Below, piece after piece: positions 25,390 to 36,500 of a stretch of DNA of 64,000 bases. How positions within the stretch are numbered: position 1 is the first letter of the stretch; the number at the start of each line of letters is the position of its first letter. The position numbers and the translations under genes were made by a program. The notes beneath the pieces are model-generated. The model searched no databases and had not been told where the DNA came from. It saw nothing but the letters and a program-made list of their open reading frames with translations. Origin of the DNA: Symbiodinium natans (Eukaryota; Sar; Dinophyceae; Suessiales; Symbiodiniaceae); the NCBI GenBank assembly GCA_905221605.1, contig CAJNDS010000099.1, positions 62,001 to 126,000 of the forward strand, in the 5' to 3' direction.

Positions 25390-25499
25390 TGGGATGTTCC
25401 CCCTTATACTAACAGTTACTAACAGTCCTTAATGGTGAGTCCAGTACCCCCTTTAAGAACCCCTATTAAGGGCTGTTAGTATCAGGGGGAACATCCCAA
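25390..25499. mobile_element. MITE family A copy
   Basis: GGGATGTTCCCCCTTATACT on the left is matched by the inverse on the right (ending GGGGGAACATCCCAA), with a short internal duplication of TACTAACAGT. Confidence 0.75.
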
Positions 25500-25723
25500 C
25501 TGACTCACATAGTACGAAGAGATGAAGGGTTTGGACCTGCTCCCCTATCTCGTTGTAGCTGTTGCCGGCTTTCGTACAAAAAAGGCAGCACACGCTTAAG
25601 GAACGAAGCCAACATCAACGAGCCAACGAACCCTAAACTCTCCAAGCCCTAAACTCTCTGAACTCTAAACGCTCTAATCCCTAAACTCTAAACCCCAAAC
25701 CCTCTAAACTCTAAACCCTAAAC

Positions 25724-25827
25724 CTTAGTTGCTGAGTTCATACGCCCCCCAAAAAACGTACACTTTGAGTTCTATAGGGGATTATAGTATCCCAAAAAGT
25801 GTAAAGTGTGCTCACTCAGCTACTAAG
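25724..25827. mobile_element. Third copy of the same short inverted-repeat family
   Basis: It begins CTTAGTTGCTGAG and ends CTCAGCTACTAAG, a clear terminal inverted repeat, with GTACACTTTGAG and GTAAAGTGTGC inside. It lies upstream of the SDR gene in sequence with no assigned exon. Confidence 0.65.
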
Positions 25828-26523
25828 AAGCTCTCTGAACCCTCTAAACCCTCTAAACCCTCCAAAAAAATCCCACTGCCGCGGAGCCATTGTGTTTCGA
25901 TCTGGGCCGGGGCCGTGTAGGTCGACCAGGAGCCCCCCATGGATGCGAGGGCGTGACGGGAAAAGGTGGCGGACAACTAAGAGCCAAAACGCTCAGCAAG
26001 AAGAGAGCGGCTGACTCAACGGCGGCCAGAGGCCCTTTTTGGGGCAACTGAAGAGCTCGAAAGCTTCCTTGAAGCAATATATCACTTTGTTTCTCACAAG
26101 ATGGGGTTCTGGGTATGGTCCTTAGTCGATCACCCAGTCTGCCCTCCATGCACTATGCCATCATGTGTTTAAAATTTAGGACGTGGGCTTTCCTCGGGCG
26201 AAACTTAGGTGCTTTCAGGTTTAGCTTAGTTGCGTACTTAGGTTTGGGGGGAGAAGGCGTTCTACCAAGTGCAGGGGTTGAAACACGCAAGAACGCACAT
26301 TGCAAAACCATATTTAGCTGCGCTCAGGAAATATATGCATCCGTACACATGTACATGCTCAAATCTGCTGAAAAAGCGTGTATCGTGCACCGTGTGCTCT
26401 AGACAGGCTTGACAATAAGCAGCTGCAATGAGACCGACCCCCCTTTTCACTGGTGACGCTTGGCTCATCTGCAGCCGACGCTAGACCTCCGCAGAAAAAG
26501 GCAGACTACACCCGCAACTTGAG

Positions 26524-26586
26524 ATGCGCCCCCTTATACTAACAGTCCTCGGCATTATTAATAAGGGGTACTATGACATCCCAATC
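26524..26586. mobile_element. MITE family A, truncated copy
   Basis: Only the left arm CCCCCTTATACTAACAGTCC and a terminal ACATCCCAA-like end remain. Confidence 0.45.
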
Positions 26587-27247
26587 CTAAAGGTTTACGG
26601 CGAAGGGTTCATAGGGTTTGGACTGCTCTACATTCTGTTCGCCGAGCGTTCCTTCAGCACCTGGACATGCTCATTGACAAGCCCCAAGGGGTCAAAAACT
26701 GACATCGGCTCCGTAGACTAGCCCTATACGTGGTAGGCATCTTCTCACAAGGGTGCACTTTGTTGGGTTATACGTGGTAGGCATCTTCTCATAAGGGTGC
26801 ACTTTTTTTTGGGTTGGCGACTGTATACCCAGAAACCCAAAAAAGGCGCAAAGGGTACCCCGGAGGCTAACAAGTAGAAGGGCCGCTTGGAACTCTCAGG
26901 TTGTTTCTTACTCTTGTTTAGGGTTTAGGGTTTAGGGTTTAGGGTTTAGGGTTTAGGGTTTAGGGCCCAACTCCTGCATGCAATGGCAACCAAGCACCGG
27001 GCTTTTTCTCGACTCAGCAGCCAAGACAGCCGTGCCGAAGGACAACTTGCGAGCGAGGTCTGCACCCAGGGACTCCAATACCCCTTAATTCATGAATATC
27101 TTCCTTAAACTTTATTGGGTTCCTTGTATGGTTTAAGGAAGATTCCTTAATAAAGGAGTATTGGAGTCTCCGGGTAAACCCGGCGCATAACTGGATGAAA
27201 TCCACTGGTGGCACATGTGCTACCTGGGGTTCTAGAAGCACTAGGCG

Positions 27248-28180
27248 CTAGCCCGCTTCCTCGCCCTCGTCTTCGCCGTCCGGAGCGCGCACGTCTTCCG
27301 ACACGTTCTTGGCCTCGAAGCCGAAGGTAAACTCCCGGTCGCTCTTCTCCAGCTTTGCTTCCGGCCCGAGTTTTGCCACGAGGTGGCCATCCTCCAGCTC
27401 CACTGTGGCATTGTGCACCTGAGTTGCAGAGTTCCTAAGCCCCCCAAAAAGTGTGCACTTTCACTTGTATATAGGGAATTCCAATATCCCAAACAGTGCA
27501 TAAAGTGTGCATCTTCAGCTACTAAGGCACAATGAGCGATCCTTGCTTCGAGGCCGCATCGCGACAAGCCGCGACCTGCTCCGGGGTCGTCAGAAGTGTC
27601 AGCACGCCGCCGGAGGAGTCGTGCAGCATGGCGGCGGGCGCCTTCTTCCCACCCAAGAGGCTGCACTTCTCCTCGAACCACTTCACCCGCACCTCTACTG
27701 AACTTGGAACCCGAGCAAAAATTGGATTTTAGCTGTTTCTTGTGAATTAGGATACCCTAAAAAATAGAAGCTATTCCCAAGTATCCCTGAAAAAAAAAGA
27801 TTCCCAAGTGTCCTTATAAGGCTAGACTCCCCTTAGAACCTTCATAAAAAAAGTGTTTTTTAAAGTATCCTCTTGGGTTTTACGTGAAGAAAAACAGAAA
27901 ATAATTCCCAAGGGGGGATATAGAAGGCACGCGGAGGTTCACCTCCATCCCGGGCTTGAGAGCACCGATCTGCTTGGCAGTGGCCCGATACAAGGCTGCC
28001 TTCATGGGTTCCCCTTCCTCTGTACTCCCCCCCCCCTTTTGTCCCTAAATAGCCTTTTTGATGGTTTAGGGTTTGGGGTTTGGGGTTTAGGTTTTGGGGT
28101 TCAGGGTTTAGGGTTTAGGGAACCTAGAGGTATTGCCTTCTGCTCTGGCGTGATGTCCTTGATGGCAAGGACGATCTTTC
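27248..28180 (-). CDS. Probable OB-fold nucleic-acid-binding protein, C-terminal four exons
   Basis: Exons: about 28180-28137 (IAKLGKIVLAIKDITPEQK), 28017-27931 (29 residues), 27692-27531 (54 residues) and 27418-27248 (56 residues plus TAG). Phases agree and the last three exons are each an exact number of codons. The segments KPGMEVNLRVRVKWFEEK, then AAMLHDSSGGVLTLL, then VHNATVELEDGHLVAKLG follow the strand pattern of small OB-fold proteins (SOSS-B-like), followed by an acidic tail. This is a fold-level inference; no catalytic motif is visible. The intron 27530-27419 is an inverted-repeat element flanked by GTGC repeats. The gene follows the rhodanese gene on the same strand. The upstream end is not resolved. 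Confidence 0.5.
27419..27530 (-). mobile_element. Introner-like inverted-repeat element forming an intron of the OB-fold gene
   Basis: The 112-bp intron begins GTGCCTTAGTAGC and ends TGCAACTCAG; exon sequence GTGC follows. The GTGC repeat behaves as a target duplication that supplies the GT donor, and CTTAGTAGC / GCAACTCAG are imperfect terminal inverted repeats. Related copies are at 25724-25827 and 31127-31220. Confidence 0.75.
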
Positions 28181-28285
28181 CTAGCTTGGCAATCTTGAAA
28201 GTCCGCGAACATCTCCGAGATCATGACAAGAAGCAATTTCGAACCCCCTCCCATATAAAGCGAGAATCTCAAGGGTTTTGGGTCT

Positions 28286-28425
28286 AAACCCTAAACCCTA
28301 AACCCTAAACCCTAAACCCTAAACCCTAAACCCTAAACCCTAAACCCTAAACCCTAAACCCTAAACCCTAAACCCTAAACCCTAAACCCTAAACCCTAAA
28401 CCCTAAACCCTAAACCCTAACCCTA
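28286..28425. repeat. (CCCTAAA)n array
   Basis: About nineteen heptamers, between the rhodanese and OB-fold genes. Confidence 0.95.
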
Positions 28426-28444
28426 AACCCCAAACCCTCAACCC

Positions 28445-30087
28445 TTATAGAAAACACATTCCTATAGGGCGCACCAAGTGTCCCTTCTTGTGCCGCCACC
28501 CAAACATGCCACCCCGCAGCCGCCGCAGTCTCTCGGCGGGGAGCGACTTCCTTGAGGGGACGCACAGAACCCTCAAAGGGCTTAGGGTTTTGGGTTTAGG
28601 GTCTATAGGGTTTAGGGTTTAGGGACTAGCTCCAAGGGCTTGTGGGCCATATGCCCAAGTACTCAGGTAGATGGTCCCACTCATGCTGTCGTCCAGATAC
28701 CCGAGTAGGAAGTGCAAAACCCCCTGAACTTTCAGCCCCCTAAACCTTAAACCCTAAATCCCTGAATCCCGAAACCCTGAATCCCGAAATCCCTAGACCC
28801 TAAACCCAGTCCCTAAACCCTAAATCCCTTACCCCTAACCTAGGTTCCCCCAATAATTAAGGCCATTTAGGTACAACTAAGCCCTAAACCCCAAACCCTA
28901 AGCCCTAAGCCCTAAGCCCTAAACCCTGAACCCTGAACCCTAAACCCTAAACCCTAAACCCTAAACCCTAAACCCTAAACCCTAAACCCTAAACCCTAAA
29001 CCCTAAACCCTAAACCCTAAACCCTAACATGACATGTGGTCCCCAAGCTTCGACCCAGCCCGTAGCAGCCATCGGCACATGGCCCGGCAGCGCGAGAAGG
29101 GCGTCGCCACCTCGCTGTAGATGATGACCTTTGTTGGGGTTTAGGGTTTAGGGTTTAGGGTTTAGGGTTTAGGGTTTAGGGTTTAGGGTTTAGGGTTTAG
29201 GACCTTGGTCAGGTTGGCCCATTGAAAACAAAGACCCTCTCAAACCAAACCAATGGAAAGGACAACTTGAAACACATGTCCTCAAGGCACTTCATCCCTG
29301 CTAAAATAATTACAAAACACATGTGTGTATATATATGTATATGTATATATGTATATACGTATATACGTATATACGTATATATGTATATATGTATATATGT
29401 ATATATGTACATATGTATATGTGTATATATGTATATATGGGCATGTGCTAGGGAAAACCTTGTTTGTCCTGCCAAACAAATATTTGCATACTATGTAGAG
29501 TTGGGGCAACCAGCCTTTTTTTGTTACCCAGGGGGCCGGCTGGCCCCAAACCCTAAACCCTAAACCCTAAACCCTAAACCCTAAACCCTAAACCCTAAAC
29601 CCTATAACTGGTTTTTGCCCAGGGGGCCGGCTGGTCTTTTCTTCTGAGCACCTCCTTCACCCAGGGCCCCGCCACGCCCGCGAGGCCAAAATCCACGAAC
29701 TCGCGCATGGGGATGTTGAAAGCGCCATCGATGTGCTCGATCCTGGGAGTTGCTTAGGGTTTAGGGTTTAGGTTTAGGGTTTAGGTTTTAGGGTTTTGGG
29801 TTTAGGGTTTAGGGTTTATAAGCTCAGGTAAGTTCTCAAAGAAATGAGAGACTAAGGTTTAGGAGCCTGTGGGTTTTGTTTTTTTTAGCCTATCTCTTCA
29901 TCTTCTGTGAGCTTTTTTGTTCAAGAGTTGCTTAGAATCAAGGGCTTAGGGTTTAGGGTTTGGGGTTTAGGTTTAGGGTTTAGGGTTTAGGGCTTCAAAA
30001 GCATCCCAGGATCTCATACTCAAACCGCTCCCTGCAGTCGATGAAGACGGCCTTGTCCTCCGCGTGGAGTCGCAAACTCTCGGCCAT
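28445..30087 (-). CDS. Single-domain rhodanese (sulfurtransferase-like) protein, four exons
   Basis: Exons 30087-30014, 29742-29652, 29128-29055 and 28550-28445 join in phase to about 114 residues ending at TAA (28445-28447). Landmarks are [13 protein letters not shown] followed by HIDGAFNIP (the rhodanese CH2A region), then [19 protein letters not shown] carrying the active-site loop cysteine, and [11 protein letters not shown] near the C-terminus. The length is normal for a lone rhodanese module. I chose ATG 30087 because it opens the domain; an upstream exon spliced to the AG just before it cannot be excluded. Inferred donors are GA, GT and GT. The first intron has GATC at both junctions. 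Introns hold TTTAGGG arrays and a TATATG microsatellite. Sulfur transfer or a regulatory role is possible; the substrate is unknown. Confidence 0.75.
28929..29027. repeat. (CCCTAAA)n array
   Basis: About fourteen heptamers, in the last rhodanese intron. Confidence 0.95.
29325..29442. repeat. TATATG/TATACG microsatellite
   Basis: Alternating purine-pyrimidine tract in the rhodanese intron; the overlapping Tyr/Ile ORFs are artefacts. Confidence 0.9.
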
Positions 30088-30439
30088 GCCTGCCCCCAGA
30101 GCAACCCTACAAAAAGAAGAAAAGATAAGAAAGGTTTAGGGTTTAGGGTGTAGGCTTTAGGGTTTAGCGTTTAGGGTTCAGGGTATAGGGCTTCCAGAGC
30201 AACCTACAAAAATCAGAAAGGGTACTATGTGTCGCTTGGGGCCTAGAGAGTGGCTTTTCCCTAAATCTTACCGCTGAATCCTGAAGAGCGGGATCCCTAA
30301 CTCGTACTCCCTAAATCTTCTTTCCTTAATGCCCTTCATATCCGAAAGCGCTACATACAAAATAAGAAAGGTTAAGAAAGGGCCCCATTTCTGTGTGGCA
30401 GGGGGGGGGGGGCTTGCAAGAAAACCAACTTTAAAATTT

Positions 30440-30512
30440 TCCCCCTTTTCTAACAGTCCTTGATAGGGGATTCTAATCCTAATTAAGGACTGCTAGTATA
30501 GGGGGGAACATG
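30440..30512. mobile_element. MITE family A copy, left end lost
   Basis: TTCTAACAGTCCTTGATAGG pairs with AATTAAGGACTGCTAGTATA, followed by GGGGGGAACATGCC. It lies just downstream of the last recognised J-domain exon. Confidence 0.6.
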
Positions 30513-30589
30513 CCAAGAACCAACCCTCTATAAAGCAAAACTGAAGAAGCCCCCACTCTGGGCCCCTTGCCTGCCCACCGCACGTCGTT

Positions 30590-33500
30590 GACATTGCCGC
30601 CAGTGCCGTCAGAGATCCACTTCTCGCCAATTTCCTCAAACTCCCCTCCCTCAATCTCCGCCGCCTGCTTCTCGATTTCGGGAACATTCGCTTCCAGCCA
30701 CCACTCGAAGCGCTCGTCCTCCTCCGCCTCGAGCTCGTAAAGGTTCACCTTGGGCTTATACTTTAATCCCTATTAAGGACTGTTAGTACGTTAGTACTAT
30801 ACTAACAGTCCTTAATATAGGGATTCTAGTACCCCCTATTATAATCCCTACTAAGGACTGTTAGTATAAGGGGGGAACATCCCCCAAGTTCACCCCAAAC
30901 CCTACACCCTAAACCCTAAACCCTAAACCCTAAACCCTAAACCCTAAACCCTAAACCCTAAACCCTAAACCCTAAACCCTAAACCCCACCTCGTCATCCT
31001 TGAGCTTGTTGAGGATGAAGAGCAAGCGCCACTGCTGCTTCTTGTCCATCAAGGTCTCAAAGGCACCGTAAACCTTCCTGCTTAGTGGGTTTAGGGTTTA
31101 GGGTTTAGGGTTTAGGGTTTAGGGTTTAGGGAGTTCATCAGCCCCCCAAGAAGGTGTACACTGTCAGTTCTAGGGAGGATTATCGTCTCCCAAGAAGTGT
31201 CAATGTGTACTTCTTCAGCAAACGAAGTCCTGAAGCAGTCGACTGCCTGTGGGTGCGCGTTCTTGTCCGGGTGGATGCCAACCTAGGACGGCCCGTTTAG
31301 GGTTTAGGGTTTAGGGTTTAGGGTTGAGGAATATTCCTGAATGTCATCCACTTAAAACCAATAAGATAAAAATATCAACATGTCCCACTGGCCTACCGAG
31401 CAACGCTGATCCGTCGGTAGGCCCTCTTAATGGTCGTCATGTCGTTCCCGTACCACTTCGCCTCAAGGTTCAGGACCTCGAACTCATTTCTTGCCTCAGC
31501 AGTTCCAAACCCTCAATCCGAAACCCTCAACCCAAATTCCACAAACCCGAATCCCCCAAAAACCCTCAACCCTTAAAAACCCTAAACCCTGATCCCCTAA
31601 ACCCCTAACCTCTAAACCCAAAACCCTAAAACCGAAAACCCTACACCCCTAAAACAAAAACCCCTAAAACCCTAAAACCCTAAACCCCTAAACCCTAAAC
31701 CCCTCAACCCCTAAACCCCCGAAACCCCCGAAACCCCTAGACCCCTAAACCCCTAAACCCCTAAACCCTAAACCCCTAGACCCCTAGACCCCTAGACCCC
31801 TAAACCCCTAAACCCCTAAACCCCTAATTAAACCCCTAAACCCCTAAACCCCTCGGCCCTACAAATCCTGCTACTACCGGTGTCAAGCCGGAGCCTCGTT
31901 GCGCAGCTGAGGTGGCACATCAATAATCGGGTTTTTGGGGCTCTAGGTGAACAAGCCTAGGGGTTTAGGGTTTAGGGTTTAGGGTTTAGGGCTTAGGGTT
32001 CATAGGGTTCATAGGGTTCATAGGGTTCATAAGGTTCATAAGGTTCATAAGGTTCATAAGCTTTACAAGCTTTGCAAGGGTATACAAGCTCCAAGAAGGC
32101 AGTCAAGCAGCTGCCAGGATCCGCTCCACGGCCTTGTCAAAGAAGTGCTGCGGGTCCATCCGCAGGGAGTAGAGTGCCTAGGGGAACAGCTGGGTTTCGG
32201 GTTTAGGGTTTAGGGCTTAGGGTTTGGGGTTTAGGGCTTGGGGTTTAGGGTTTGGGGTTTAGGGTTTGGGATTTAGGGTTTGGGGTTTGGGGTTTAGGGT
32301 CTTGGGGCTTGGGGTTTAGGGTCTTAAGGTCGAGAGAGGGGATCCTATCCGACAAAGGAAGGAAAAGGGGGCTTACTCTGGGTCCAAGGCTTAGGGCTTA
32401 GGGCTTAGGGCTTAGGGCTTAGGGTCTTCCGGGTAAAGAACCCTACCCGAAGAATTTGGAATGAGGGCTGACTATACACCCTGAACCCTCAACCCTCAAC
32501 CCTTTTCCCTAAACCCTAAAACCCTAAACCCTGGAACCCTAAACCCTAAACCCATATAAACCCTGGGTGCCTCGCGGGCGGCCCTCTCGGCCTCGTTGCC
32601 ACCGAGGAGGACGATCGCGCCGTCTTCGGCAGCCTGCCGATCCTTTTCCACCTGTGCACCAAGTTCAGGGCCGTTTAGGGTTTAGGGTTAGGGTTTAGGG
32701 TTTAGGGTTTGGGGTTTGGGGTTTAGGGTTTGGGGTTTAGGGTTTAGGGTTCAGGGGTTTCGGGGTTTGCAGCTCCGGGTTTTGGGGCTTAGGGCATGGG
32801 CTTTTTTTGGGTAGGGAGGGGTCCTTCCTGCGTCAGTGGCCGCTTTGAAGTTTTCAGGTCAGCACATGAGGGAACATATAAACCGTTAAGTACGCCTCTT
32901 TTATCGGCAACTTGAGCTTGAGCCAAGGGTAAAGCGATGGTATGCACAGCTCGCAAAAGGAGTGTAATTCCTCCATGAAAACTACACCCCCCTCACCGTG
33001 CTTGGCACAAGCTAAGGTGGACAGAGGATTACGACACACCCTTTCGGGTGGCCCATGTTGTCCCACCCGCTATGACCGAAACAAAGGTGAAGGGAAAGCA
33101 AAACTTGAGCTATTGTGCATACAAAATGGGCATTCAGCGGCTCCACCACTGCGATCCGCGCTGACTGCTCCAGCGGGATGAGCCCCAACCCTGACTAGCT
33201 GGCTCACGCCACTCACGCCACTCGCGCCATTCACGGTCTGACCACCACTGTTCTTGCCCTTGATGCCAGGGTGCTTCACGAACAGCTGTGTCCCTTGATG
33301 AGGCGCTCTGCGTCGATGGACGGGTAGTAGTGGCAGCCTCCGTTCGCTGCTGTGCCGTCTCTCGATTCTTGGCGGCGTGGTAGGCGGTGATTCTTTCCTG
33401 CTCCTCGGCAGAGTGGATGCATTCGGCTGCCAGCATTTGCAGCTCGGCAATCATGCCTTCCGGCGTTTCATGCTTGATTTCCACAATGCCGTTGAAGCTG

Positions 33501-36500
33501 TAGATCGTGCGGGCACCGGACAAGCGGGTGGCGATATCGGCATAGAAGCTGAAGCCGATGAAGGCGCCGCCGTAGGCCATCCCGATGGGGTTCTCGGAGA
33601 ACTGGTCAATCAGTCCAGCCGATTTTAGGCCATCCATTGGCGCATCGCCATAGTAAACCAACTTGCCCGGCATTCCCTTTCGGGAAGCTCCGCTGAGGTA
33701 GTTCGACCCCGCCTGCAGAAGCCGCTGCTCTTCTGTGCGGCCTGGGTCCGGGAGCACGGCCTTCACCAGGAGGTCCATTCGGCACGCATCCTGAACCGTG
33801 ATCCCGTTCCTCATCATCTGCAGGAAGAAGGTGGCATCACGTTCCAACCGATCAGCAATGGAGTCGAACTTGAGCTTTCTCGCACGTTGGAACTTGTCTT
33901 TGGCATCGCGTATGATCAGCGCATCCAGGGAGACTGAGCCCCGCTGTTTGCTGAACTTTTCTGCGATGCCACGGAGGTGTCCCAGGAGATCGTCATTCCG
34001 AGCATTGTACGTCAGCTTGAGGAGTGTGGTGCGACGGTTTTGCTGGAACGAGGAGTACTGACGGCTTGCCTTGTTGGACTCCGGGAACTGGTTTTCACCG
34101 CATGTCATGCAAAAGCGCTGCCCAAGCAGGACGATGCGTTGGCAGGCCGAGCATGGATAGCTCCCGTATGGGGCTTCGCTGTCGCTCTCTGCCTCTTCCG
34201 TGTCGGATACCTCCTGTGCAGGCTGCGTTTGGTCATCCACCGATTCCTCGTCTTGCTCTTCAATGGATTCCAACGCAGCAGCCTCGATCCTCGCCTTCTT
34301 TGCCTCGATGAAAGCGCCAACAGTGCCCTTGACTCGCTTGGGTTGGTCTTCTGGGACAGCCCTTGACGCCAAGGCTTTGACTGTTGAGCTCGAGGAGGCT
34401 TGTTCAACAGTATCCGGCTCACCCTCTCGGGTGGCTGCAGGCTGGGCCTCTCCCGCTCTTGCGTAGATCACCTTGTTCGTGTTGGTGTCCACACATGACA
34501 GGATATACTGAGGGCCAACGACTGCACGGGTCAAGATCCCGCGGGTACTGTTCTCGAAGAAGACGAGGCCATCTCGGAGGGCTTCATGCAGGTTCACCGC
34601 AATCTGGAACGGCTGCGTCGACCTGAGTCCAGAAGTGTACTTCTCGTCCTTGAGGGTGGTAGGTGAGAAGTACGCATGGGCACGCCCGCCCTTTCTGCCG
34701 CCAGCAACCTTGATCCCGGATTTCAAAATCAACTCCACGCTCTTCGCATCCGTGCGGTGGTATATGACCTGTGGAGCGACATCCAAATTCTCATCGGTGA
34801 GAAACCTCCGGGCAAGGAACTCGTCTGACTCGATGCGCATCACTTTCTCCGAGTGGCCGGTGACTGCTCTGATCCGCACAGGAAAGAGGGAGAGATTCAG
34901 GCTGCTGCTGATCTCGTGTCGGATCCCAAGAATCTCGAACCTCCTCTTTTTGTCCTGCGCGGTCACCTGCAGTAGCTGTCTTACGCCCCATTTTCGACGA
35001 GTTGCTTCATTGAAGCGGTCCAGGAGCTTATCGACATCCGTCCACATGGCGATGTCGAAGTCCAGCCCATACCAGTCATTCTGGTGTCCCCTCAAGAGCA
35101 AGCTGAGCAGCTTGAGGTCGCCGTGCCTGAAGTTCACCCGCTGTTCATACTTGCGGAGATCGGCACTTGGCAGAGGCTCAAGGTCATGGAGCTCCCCGTT
35201 GTACCAGTAACCGGTCATCGGGAGGTCCTGCTCCTGGCTTTCCTCTCCACCATGGGTTTTGGACGCGTCCTGGTACATCTCGCGGGCGTAGACATCCTCG
35301 CTTTGCCCCGACGACTTACCCTTTCGGGTAGCTGCGCTTGTTGCCCGGCCGTCTGACACCAGGGGAGGTCGGTAATCCCCATCATCGGCGAGCACGACCT
35401 CGTTCAGGGGAAGGTACTCAGCCTTCTCTGACTCGGCCTGGACGACCTCACCCTTGACCTCATCGATCTCCGATACGTCCGAAACCACAGGGTATTCCAC
35501 CTCGGATCGGGCGATCGTCTTGTCTTGCTGAGCGGGTGCGGCAACTGGTTCATGCGCAGTGTTAGCGTCGGGGACCTCCCACCAGGTGTCTTCCTTGCTG
35601 ATCTTCACGGGCACAGGCGCCTTGATCTTGTGGACCTTCAGGTCTTTTCTGCCACTTTCAACCACCTCCTTGTAGAGGCGTAGGGCTTCACGACCTGCTG
35701 CACTGTCCATCCTGTAGCCGCCTTCCACCTCGACGTAGGGGAAAAGATCTCCTAGTCGATCCAGAACATCTGCATACCGTGACGCTTCCCTTTCTAGGTC
35801 GCCAAGGAGCGCCGTGGTGTAGATGTAGTCTTGGATCTGCTTGCGGTTTTCGGGGGTATCCCAAAGATGAAAATCATCGTAATAGGACAGCTTCATTGCC
35901 TGGGATGTGGCGTTCTGAACTTGCAATCCGCGACTCGTGAATTCATCAAACATCTTGGAGATGAATTCATTGTACGCGGGATGCAAGTTGTAGGTCTCGT
36001 GGTCAACGTTGCCGACGATGCGGACAAACCCGATATGCGGCTCACCCGCTAGGGTGGCTAGCGCGTCGGCGCAGCGCCTCACCTTCCTCGCAACATCTTC
36101 TGCCGAGGTCTGGGAGGTCGAATATGCCGCGCCCGGAGCGAGCCGCGTGGGGATGCATCCTCGTCGTCCAGCAACTTCATTTCCTGACCACCAAACGATC
36201 ACATCGATCTCGCACTCCGACCCATACTTGGCACGGATTGCCTGGATCTCCTCCTGCACCTGCCAAGTGAGCCACGAAAGCGTTTTTCCCCAGCACATGT
36301 GGAGTTTATCGCTCGTGTACCTGAGGGTCAGTGCTGCCATGAAGATCTCCTCTTCGGGAATGGAGAATTTCCATTGCCCCTTGGTGTTCTGTCGCCCAAG
36401 GGATGTGACTGAGTCCGTCACCACTAGCAGAAAGCGACTTCGGCGCAACCTTTCGGTTGGCTGGAGCTTGCTGAGACCCTCGTTCGAGATGCGAGCCAGC

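Larger units (their letters stand above)
24600..27240. other. Region between the OB-fold and SDR genes, no gene assigned
   Basis: Contains TTTAGGG blocks, a poly-C run near 25065, MITE copies at 25390, 25724 and 26524, and two repeats of CACAAGGGTGCACTTT near 26748 and 26790. The 5' exons of the SDR gene may lie here. Confidence 0.5.

Noticed and set aside
26524-26721. 65-residue plus-strand ORF
   Set aside because: It starts within a truncated MITE and has no support from splice context or motifs.
29209-29563. Tyr/Ile-rich ORFs on both strands
   Set aside because: They translate the TATATG microsatellite and are not genes.
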